NCBI GenBank assembly: GCA_028565715.1
Contig: JAOXYC010145552.1
Span: 1 to 13,612 of the forward strand
DNA length: 13,612 nucleotides
Reading direction: 5' to 3'
DNA from: Phoronis pallida
Taxonomy: Eukaryota > Phoronida > Phoronidae
Below the pieces are notes generated by a model, which saw nothing but the letters and a program-made list of their open reading frames with translations, was not told where the DNA came from and searched no databases. This document shows, piece after piece, positions 6,635 through 13,612 of this stretch; within the stretch, counting starts at the first letter, position 1; every line of letters starts with the position of its first letter. A program made the translations under genes and the position numbers.

Positions 6635-9600
6635 CTATGCGGAGGCTTCAACACCTGTTGACGGGACATTGACGGTAGGAACGGTTACGATTGATGAGCG
6701 TTGCGACACACTTCTGGATCCCCTTTTCTCCGGTGTTTTGGCACTGTCTTCAGCTTTCTGTATTTCTTTCTTAACTCGCTTCTTTGGTAGTTTGAATGAG
6801 TTCCATATACGGATGGTTCTATCCCATGATACAGATATGTACTGAAAAGGAGAACATTGTCGTGTAGATTGACATTCGTGTATATAGGCAGCAAGCCTTC
6901 CCTTATGCAAGTTTTGTTGAGCACTATTGACAGAGGATAAATCAATATTCTTGGATATAAAAAGAATCTTCAAACACAAGCCAACTGCATGCAAACAATC
7001 TATAGTGTCAACTTACAAAACTTGCATAAAAAACAAAACAATCTATGATGTTGGCTCCCAAAATACTAGAATGTTTACTTTATATATTACCCGATTTATC
7101 TCAAAAATATCAGCAGCTCCCAAGTACCAACTTACACCACCGTCCATTTGCTAATGTTGTATTCCTAAGCAAACAATCCCAAGGTTATCATCCCAGTCAT
7201 GGGTCAATGACTTTTCTATATTTATTCATCAAATCAGTTGGAGCTCAGAAAAAAAAACCATCATTCTGCATAGAAATCGGTCACATTTGTCTTGGATCTC
7301 CAGATTTCTGTGATGCTTTCTTTGCCACCTGCATTTTTGGATGCGGAAAAATGGTGCTTTTGACTTACCTGGTTCCTCTCTGGTACGTGTAGTATAGATC
7401 GCACATCATCTGTGTGTCCAACATTTGTCTGTACAAGTCGGTAACTCTCCGGCTCATATACCCTGTGCAGAAAAGAGTAATGTATTGATGAAAGATAGAA
7501 TGATACAAATTGGTCCCATCTTTTTCTAGTGAACCAGAAAACATCTGAGACACAGGCGGGATTTGTCACTCTTTAATTACGATGATAAAAAAGGATTATT
7601 TTCTGAAAATAGGAGAGTGTCATATCAAGTTTCAACAAATCTTATCAAAATAAACAGTCTCAACAACAATTTAGAGTGTATCAGGGGACACAAAGACCTC
7701 AATACATGAAATGCCTCAAAACTGTGCTCAAAACAATATGACATATAAATGATTTGTCACATATGTTTATTTACCTGATGACATCCTCAACCCCAGCAAT
7801 AATACTTCCATTGACGGCGTCAATACACAGTGACGCCACGGGACCTTGGGCTGTGAGAATCTGCTCACACTCGTTCATACCTCGACCAGACTGTTAGGAG
7901 AATAGAAACATTTAGTTAACAATCTCAAAGTTTAGGTATTAAAAGCAATACACATGAAAATTTTAACGAATGTTTAAACCATGAAAACTTCAAAAGGGTC
8001 AATTGAAGAGACTAGTCTATTTGTTGCTCTTGTATTTTACAATTGATGATACACATTTGAACGTATTAATTATAGGTTGAACAAACTTTAACTCTCAACG
8101 AGACTATTTTTTGTATCAGGACAAACACAAATATACCTGGAGTGAGACAGGTTCATGATTTTCAATGAAAGTCAGCCTTATTTTTGATAAAAGTCGATTG
8201 TCATAGAATTTCCAGCATTCGGTTTAATTAATATTTACCAAACCTACCCATAATGTAATGTAAATAATGATTCATCCAGGTAGATCATCAAGTTGAGTAA
8301 GTTATAATTGGAAGCACTGGACTGACATTCACCGGTTAACCTTTCCCCGACATTGCGGACACATCTGTGTCCTAGGACTTGTTCACTATGCAAACCCTTG
8401 TCAAGGGACACAGATGTGTCCGTAACGTCGGGAAAAGTTAACCGGTAAGTGTCAATCCAGTGCTTTGACTTATAACTTACTCAAATTCAAACCTACCCAT
8501 ATTCTAATGGTCCCGTCTTCAGATCCTGTGATCCACTTCTCTAAAGTGGTGTTCCATTTGACGGAGGTGATTTCCTGTTCATGACCTTGCAGTGTGTTCA
8601 TAAGCTTCATCTCAGAACCATTGGGGGAGAACTTACGAATATATACCATCTTGTCGCTAGATGCGTAGGCTATCTCGTTTCTAGGAAAAAACAGAAATTG
8701 ATGATTATAAAATAACATAGTACACAAAAAAATTAAAATATAAGCCTATGGCATAGATTTAGATGATTTACAATTGTTTTATAATCTGCGGATATTAAAT
8801 TGAGTGAATTTGTAATTAGTTGGGGTACATGTGGTGACCTAGGATTCCTGAAAACTTTAAGGGATTTCTGAGACTCTAAAATTTCACTGACAAGTTTGGC
8901 GTGTCTGCCATGTTGACTCAACAAAGCTTAGTGATGGATTCTGTGTCTAGTCTATAAGCTCATTGATTAGATCCCATGTTTGAAAGTTTTTTGGTTTTCT
9001 TGAGAAGCTCATTTTTGTTTTTCATTATTATTTATAACCACAATTTTTCATTAGCACTAATGTATTCTTATTTGGTCGGTGATACATGTACTTACGTTGA
9101 GCAGTTATACGCCATATTGATAATAATACCATCACATGCTAGCTCAGCGTCCTCCACATCGACATCAGCACTCTTAGCTTTACGGAAACAGTCATGGTAA
9201 CTAGAAAATAAAAGAACAATATGAGAACTAGGGCTGAAACGGTACTTGGTATTTTACTGAACTGAAATTGTCAGAACAGTATGGTACGGTACGCACCCTG
9301 GTGTACAGACGTACCAAAAATTTGCTTGTTTTTGTCATACTCCAGGAAAGTATTCTACAAACGTACAAATTATAAATTGTGCATTTTTTTATAAAACCTA
9401 GTCATACATCCAACCGCGGTACTCGATTATTTGTGGGGAGTGCTGGTGGCTCAGTGGTTAGAGCATGTGCCTTTAAACCCAGAGGTCCACGGTTCGAGCC
9501 CAGCCAGGGCATTTTGTGTTTCTGGACAAAACACTTCACCCAGATGTAAAAATGGGTACCAGGTCAGGAAAGTGTAGTGTGGTAAATATGATTGCATAGC

Positions 9601-11962
9601 GTGTAACGCCCATAAAGCGTACGGCTAGTATGCTCCCCAGGGAATTGAAATGGCACATGTATGAACAGAAAACTGGACAGGTATATTAAATCTAAAATTC
9701 CCGTGGTTCGGGCGTTGCCAATTGACTTTGAAGTCATCAAGGGCATTGCCTGAAACGTGTGGAATTTTAAAAAATTTAATACCAGTTTTCTACAATTTTA
9801 GCAATTTTGATTATTTATTGGGTTCATATCATTTGACCAACTTACCATCCATCATTTAGATTCCATATAATCAAACGTTGGTCCCAACCACCGCTTACCT
9901 GAAAAGTTATAAAAAATTACTTTTAGAAATTCATGCTTATAAAAAATTACTTTTAGAAATTCATGCAAACTAAAATTTTATCCAAATCCATTGTACTGTA
10001 ATACGGTACATCAATTTTTTATGTAATCATATGCTGTAATTACAAACAATTACCTAAACTCAGTGGAATTTGTCATCTATAAAACATTTAGCTTCATCTT
10101 GTGAATTTGGAAATATTTGTCAAATGACAATTCCCATTGACTAGCACTACAATAAATTTATATAAATTTTTTTGAACTTGTGATCATTAAGAACGGTGAC
10201 AGCCCATTGTTCCGAAGGCCAATGTTTCTGAAGGCCAATTATTCCAAAGGCTCCTCATTTCAGAGACCTAATATTCAGAAGAGCAGTTATTCCAATTTTG
10301 GGCTTGACATTTTTTTTAACTAAGAAAACATGTTGAACTTGGAAAAAACAATTGAACTAAGAACAATTTTTGAACTTAGAAAATTTCTTAATTCTTTTTT
10401 TAATTTCGAGGTTTTTAACAAATGCTCTTTAATTACTTCAGGCTTGTATTTTTTTACTTAATGATCACAAGATCAATAAAAAAAATTTAAATTCCATGTT
10501 CAGATGAATAAATGTTGCAATAAAATACCAAGAACTCACCACAAATATTTTATCATATTCTTCTCTGTTGATAACTACCAATGAGGTTACACAACTCTTA
10601 TGCTGCGAGAAGACATGTTTACAAATGAAACCTGCCACACGATTGGTCACTGATTCTTCATCCTGGAAATGGTAAGTTAGAAAGATCTAAACACATTACA
10701 GGCAAGATTGGTTCCAACCTCACGCAAATTGTTAAACCGTGGTTAACCAAGGTATGTCTCGGGGTATTATTTTAACTGCAATACATAAAAAATAGTACAA
10801 ATTTCCAACATGAAATCAAATAACCTAAAGCATCATTCTTGTGTATTGGGTATATATGGAGTGTGAACATTATTATGATAACACATAAAAATAGCACACA
10901 ATTTAAATTCAGACCACAACAAAAATATCCTGTACAACAATGAGCAGACTTAATATTTTCATAACTAAATAATGAATAAACTCTGGATAATAAAATGATA
11001 GTGTAACACAATCCCTTCTATGTGTAACTTTAAGTAAAACAAGTCTCATTCTAAACATTGATGATAATGTGCATGCATATAGAAAGTGCCAGTATTGAAA
11101 TATTCATAACAGGATTAAAGAATATGATAATTCATGCAATATTTAGATTCAGGTTTGAAGTCTGGATGGTAAAGAAAGTGCAACATACCGTACACACCCT
11201 GGGTTAATATATTGGGATTGCCAAAAAAACTTGGGAAGTAAATTTTTTCTAAAAAAGTTGACCTAAAGAGGCCATTAATGTACACTTTCACAAAATCGAG
11301 ATCTTATCAAAATAGGTGGCAAGCTCTTCCTAGGATGGGCTTCAACCCGGGTATGTACGGTACAAATTTAATGCCCATCTGGGATGATACAAAAATCCTT
11401 CACAAAGAACACAGGACATGTAAAAGTAGGTGAAAAGGAACTAAAGGGTGGTGTCATGTTTCAATACCTCGGCACAAATGGCATTATCCTTTACCCACTG
11501 CGTGTTAAGGAAATATTAATAAAGGTGTGTTAATAAAAGCATTTCAAAAGCAAAATATGGTTAAAGCATTGGTCAAAATTCACACAATTTTCAACTGCTG
11601 CAAACCATTTTCAATTATTATTTATCATCTACGAAATAAGCAGAACTTTAATCTAAGCTGAATTTATTTATTTGTATTATGATAAGAGATAAAAAATTAA
11701 AACTGAAAAATTAAACCAAGAAGTATTAATCAATTAATTATATAATATTCGGCCCGAAAACTAGCGGGAGGTATACTGCTGATGATGCGAACTTGCTACT
11801 GAGGAAGGCAAAGTGTAGCTAGGGCTTATGCCTTTTAAAATTATATCTGTAGTATGTAGATCACACTGCATGTATGAGTTAGAAATGCTGTATTTATACA
11901 TTATCTTATTGATATGTTTTAAATCTATACATTCAGATGGAATTACCTTGTTGATTAGACTC
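6635..11962 (-). CDS. WD40-repeat protein, C-terminal exons (gene not identified)
   Basis: A scaffold-type beta-propeller protein; its partner and pathway are unknown. Coding exons in transcript order are 11962-11947, 11497-11468, 10662-10540, 9898-9846, 9200-9096, 8680-8497, 7890-7775, 7462-7369 and 6841-6635. All have GT-AG borders and compatible phases, giving 308 codons plus TAG. Visible blades include FSQHKSCVTSLVV...VVSGGWDQRLIIWNL, NEIAYASSDKMVYIRKF, GHEQEITSVKWN...TGSEDGTIRIW, a more divergent blade with SLCIDAVNGSIIAGVEDVIR, and GHTDDVRSILHV...SVSWDRTIRIWN. With the upstream SVAFSPENTNIATG exon this makes about six blades. The C-terminal tail after NSF is basic, then Ser/Thr/Val-rich (KLPKKRVKK, EKRGSRS), and looks disordered. 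The 16-nt and 30-nt exons are unusually small but are needed to keep phase (LINKW, then WVKDNAICAE). The gene continues upstream. It does not match a named WDR family that I can recall with confidence. Confidence 0.88.
8293..8484. repeat. Long hairpin element in WD40 gene intron, next to a 5' splice site
   Basis: Arms of about 80 bp (8293-8373 and 8406-8484) pair well: TTGAGTAAGTTATAA with TTATAACTTACTCAA, ACCGGTTAAC with GTTAACCGGT, and GGACACATCTGTGTCC with GGACACAGATGTGTCC. The last pair is itself palindromic. The right arm ends 11 nt from the donor of the exon 8497-8680 (GT at 8496-8495), so the pre-mRNA would form a large hairpin beside the 5' splice site. Confidence 0.85.
9435..9690 (+). 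mobile_element. tRNA-derived SINE in a WD40 gene intron
   Basis: GGGAGTGCTGGTGGCTCAG opens a tRNA-like head with A box TGGCTCAGTGGTTAGAGC (9447-9464) and B box GGTTCGAGCCC (9491-9501). A tRNA-unrelated body follows (ACAAAACACTTCACCC, then AAATGGGTACC), typical of marine invertebrate SINEs. It is the best preserved SINE here and resembles the minus-strand copy near 1300-1408. The acceptor stem pairs poorly, so it is not called a tRNA gene. The 3' end is uncertain (9640-9690). Confidence 0.7.
9907..9966. repeat. Perfect 30-bp tandem duplication at a WD40 gene 3' splice site
   Basis: TTATAAAAAATTACTTTTAG plus AAATTCATGC occurs twice without mismatch (9907-9936 and 9937-9966). On the minus strand this lies directly before the acceptor of the exon at 9898, so the branch-point/pyrimidine region is doubled. 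Perfect identity suggests a recent event or allele. Confidence 0.9.
10203..10298. repeat. Six-unit 16-bp minisatellite
   Basis: Units of exactly 16 bp: CCCATTGTTCCGAAGG, CCAATGTTTCTGAAGG, CCAATTATTCCAAAGG and then three more diverged units ending about 10298. Identity falls from left to right. It lies in a WD40 gene intron. A looser (T)TGAACTTAGAAAA-type repetition follows at 10325-10390. Confidence 0.75.
10663..11467. other. WD40 gene intron without recognised elements
   Basis: This AT-rich intron between the exons at 11497-11468 and 10662-10540 shows no coding blade, no tRNA-like boxes and no clear inverted repeat. A 79-codon minus-strand frame at 10772-11011 is rich in Cys, Ile and Leu and has no WD40 character, so it is not called. 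Confidence 0.5.
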
Positions 11963-12024
11963 CTAGTAAGAGAAAAGAACTGGTTCAAACGAGGTGTCAA
12001 AAAGTAGTGTTTGTGAAATGCGAC

Positions 12025-12117
12025 ATCCCCGTAGCAATGTTCGTATTCTCAGGAGAAAACGCCACAGACATGAGTAGCATTCTGAAGCCGAAATCCAAAT
12101 ATAGAGGTCGAGACGAC
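12025..12117 (-). CDS. WD40 gene exon carrying SVAFSPENTNIATG blade start
   Basis: The minus-strand frame reads MLLMSVAFSPENTNIATG, a textbook WD40 inner-strand motif, then ends in phase 2 at GGGAT|GTCGCA (12025). The next exon (11962, 16 nt) takes up that phase as AT|G AGT CTA, and the intron between is only 62 nt. Two acceptors are possible: CTTCAG|A at 12081 (57-nt exon) and TTGAG|G at 12117 (93-nt exon). Both need a preceding exon ending in phase 2. The donor is weak. The frame is convincing; the borders are not. Confidence 0.6.
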
Positions 12118-12293
12118 CTCAAGGTAGGAGTGTCATGCAAGGTAATTCCAGTTGAATATATTTAAAACATATCAACATGTAACACCCTGGATGGATCAAG
12201 ACTTACATTTTAATATACGTTATCTAAATAAATTGGAACTTCTAAATTCCCTTTTCTTGTAATTCAACAAATAATGCTTTAAATGACACCTAC

Positions 12294-12436
12294 ATGAAAT
12301 TGCCTGTTGTCTTCATGAGGTAGAAGTGAAGATTCTGGATCAAGTAATATTGCGTATCGTCTGATGAGTTTCTGGACCTCTGGCGGTTTCATCGTCTGTA
12401 AGACTTTCACTGCTTGTTCATCAAAGCCCCACACAT
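12294..12436 (-). CDS. Upstream exon of the WD40 gene (pre-propeller region)
   Basis: Acceptor CTATTCCAG|AT at 12436 opens in phase 1 and reads VWGFDEQAVKVLQTMKPPEV and onward to LLPHEDNRQFH, a soluble helical-looking stretch before the propeller. A GT donor at CAT|GTAGGT (exon end 12294) leaves phase 0, which does not fit the following exon. A GC donor ACAG|GCAATT (exon end 12304) leaves phase 2 and does fit. Strand, spacing and protein-like composition place it in the same gene. The exons before it and the start codon are beyond the window or past the inserted retrotransposon. Confidence 0.65.
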
Positions 12437-12829
12437 CTGGAATAGATGGAAGGGAATGTTTTAACTGATTTATCAAAATTTCCAACAATGAATATAAACA
12501 CCAGATTTGTAAGACCAAGGTCAGTGCCAACTGATTCAATATTTGACTCCAATATGATATCACTGATTGAAGAATTGTAAATAAACGTGGCAGTTTTTCA
12601 GGTCATGTCAACCAGTGATGTCATATTTGGGTCAAATACAACCATCAGTTCATATTGGTAATCAGATCGCGATACATTATGAACAAGTTCTAATTTTTCT
12701 TTTAATTCAGTATTTAACCTATTTTGCAATTTCAAGTAATTTAATTCAAAAAATGAAATCCATTTGAGCTTGATAAGATAGGACTTAGTCCTTATTCCAG
12801 AAAACTTGGTATTATGGTATTATTACAAT
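12437..12829. other. Presumed WD40 gene intron flanking the retrotransposon
   Basis: No coding exon was recognised on either strand between the exon start at 12436 and the presumed LTR. The sequence is AT-rich and ordinary. It is called intronic only because the 12294-12436 exon opens mid-codon and so needs an exon further right. Confidence 0.4.
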
Positions 12830-12958
12830 GATGACGGAAATTGCAGTGAGGTTAATGGTCACGACTTATTGTTCCAGTGATTGCCATGTCCGAGGTGGAC
12901 GGCATAATAAATATTAATTAACTGAAAACGTATTTATATTTATTATACATCAAACAAA

Positions 12959-12970
12959 TGGTAGCAGAGC
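12959..12970 (+). promoter_or_regulatory. Retrotransposon primer binding site (initiator tRNA-Met type)
   Basis: TGGTAGCAGAGC is complementary to the 3' end of animal initiator tRNA-Met (…CTCTGCTACCA) at 11 of 12 positions, counting from memory of that tRNA. It parallels the TGGTATCAGAGC priming site typical of plant copia elements. It lies 2 bp after the presumed LTR end and only 1 bp before the Gag start codon, an unusually tight leader. Confidence 0.75.
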
Positions 12971-12971
12971 A

Positions 12972-13612
12972 ATGGCAGAAGGGACTGGAACCAATTCTTT
13001 TAAGAATCCTCCACAGTTTACGGAGGACAAGGACTATGAAGTGTGGAAAAATGAAGTAAGGATGTGGGAACTTTTGACAAACTTAGACAAAAAGAAACGT
13101 GCACTAGCTGTGACTCTAAGCTTGAAAGGACGTGCCAGAGAGGCCGCAATTCAACTCGGGGCGAGTGATTTAAACGCCGATAATGGTATGGACTTGTTAT
13201 TGGTTACACTAGATTCATATTTTTTGAAAGACACGAAGGAAAGGGCTTATGAATCTTACAGACTGTTTGACTCTTTTCAGAGAAATGATACCCAAACATT
13301 GAACGATTATATTGCAGAGTTTCATAACAAATACTTGAGGGTCAAAAAGTATAAGATGGATCTACCTGATGGGGTGCTTGCTTATAAATTGTTAGAGTCG
13401 GCCAATTTTGATGAAACTGAAAAACAACTCGCATTGACCGCTTGTGCAGATTTGACATATGATAATATGAAAGTTGCCTTACGTCGAATTTTTAGTGGCA
13501 CTGCTTCAGATAGTTCTTCATCACAGGGAGCCATTAAGGTGAAAGAAGAAGTTATGTACACAAAATGGACTAGAAAGAAGGCTGATACGTCAAATCATGA
13601 TGTACCTCAAGG
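12972..13612 (+). CDS. gag: Copia-type Gag polyprotein, N-terminal part (runs off the window)
   Basis: Open frame from ATG 12972 to the window edge, 213 complete codons with no stop. The layout matches the copia gag family (Pfam Retrotran_gag_2/UBN2-like): an N-terminal PPQF segment, a Trp-containing YEVWKNEV motif, the KKRALAVTLSLKGRAREAA helix, a central FxSFQRN...LNDYIAEFHNKY motif and LPDGVLAYKLLESAN. A basic, Ser-rich linker follows. No CCHC zinc knuckle, protease, integrase or reverse transcriptase is reached before the edge; in copia elements these would follow in the order protease, integrase, RT, RNase H. Gag would form the cytoplasmic particle in which the RNA is copied. No frameshift or early stop is present. 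Confidence 0.8.
   Translation, partial: MAEGTGTNSFKNPPQFTEDKDYEVWKNEVRMWELLTNLDKKKRALAVTLSLKGRAREAAIQLGASDLNADNGMDLLLVTLDSYFLKDTKERAYESYRLFDSFQRNDTQTLNDYIAEFHNKYLRVKKYKMDLPDGVLAYKLLESANFDETEKQLALTACADLTYDNMKVALRRIFSGTASDSSSSQGAIKVKEEVMYTKWTRKKADTSNHDVPQ

Larger units (their letters stand above)
12830..13612 (+). mobile_element. Ty1/copia-type LTR retrotransposon, 5' end (truncated by window)
   Basis: Order: presumed short 5' LTR (about 12830-12956, with AATAAA at 12906 and an ...AAACA end), two bases, a primer binding site at 12959-12970, then Gag from 12972. The left LTR border is inferred, since the 3' LTR is not in the window. The element is antisense to the WD40 gene. The Gag frame is intact as far as it goes, so the element may be young. 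Confidence 0.75.

Noticed and set aside
6685-6945. Second minus-strand frame (86 codons) over the last WD40 exon
   Set aside because: It is an out-of-frame shadow; the frame with SVSWDRTIRIWN is the real one and joins in phase.
7045-7392. 115-codon + strand open frame
   Set aside because: It is antisense to a WD40 gene intron and exon, has low-complexity composition and no domain.
9240-9330. GGTACGGTAC-rich stretch, considered as a regulatory palindrome
   Set aside because: It is short, imperfect, without a partner structure or known motif, and lies within an intron.
9447-9501. A functional tRNA gene (A and B boxes present)
   Set aside because: The acceptor stem pairs poorly, the anticodon stem is unsound and a SINE-like body follows. 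A related copy near 1300-1408 points to a repeat family.
11761-12000. 79-codon minus-strand frame including SLINK
   Set aside because: Only its 16-nt SLINK part fits the WD40 model; the rest reads past a good donor (AAG|GTAATT) and has no domain.
11959-12166. + strand open frame of 69 codons (VVFVKCDIPVAMFVFSG...)
   Set aside because: It is antisense to the SVAFSPENTNIATG exon; its protein-like look is a shadow, and it has no start near its left end.

Overview
This is a low-GC (roughly one-third G+C by eye), intron-rich nuclear DNA window from a metazoan, most likely a marine invertebrate and plausibly a mollusc. The reasons are two multi-exon genes with GT-AG introns, several tRNA-derived SINEs, many fold-back (MITE-like) elements and an animal-type Ty1/copia retrotransposon. 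The species cannot be fixed from sequence alone.

Layout. (1) About 1-560 is 5' flank, ending in a compact promoter-like stretch (ETS-, E2F- and YY1-like motifs at 501-568). (2) 561-4364, + strand, is a six-exon gene for mitochondrial ribosomal protein mL40 (MRPL40). It gives a continuous 204-residue frame with matching splice phases. Its introns hold three SINE-like pieces and four fold-backs. Its last coding segment and stop codon are repeated about every 76 bp in the 3' UTR. (3) 4365-6634 lies between convergent genes and holds poly(A) signals, a long inverted repeat and a decayed copy of one exon of the next gene. (4) 6635-12436, - strand, is the 3' part of a multi-exon WD40-repeat protein gene. 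Nine consecutive 3' exons join in phase into a 308-codon C-terminal part with about six WD40 blades and a basic tail. Two more exons lie upstream, and the joint between them is uncertain. The N-terminus is outside the window. (5) From about 12830 to the right edge, + strand, is the 5' end of a Ty1/copia-type LTR retrotransposon: LTR end, initiator-tRNA-Met primer binding site and an open Gag frame that runs off the window. It is antisense to the WD40 gene and probably sits in one of its upstream introns.

The two cellular genes are convergent neighbours, and nothing in the sequence links their functions. mL40 acts in the mitochondrial large ribosomal subunit, while the WD40 protein is an unidentified scaffold-type protein. 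No operon, CRISPR array or clearly new biochemical system is visible. The most unusual material is structural: two in-phase alternative first exons for MRPL40, the tandem repeat spanning its stop codon, a duplicated WD40-gene exon with its own in-frame stop that could act as an alternative terminal exon, and several large hairpin elements, one starting 11 nt inside a 5' splice site.
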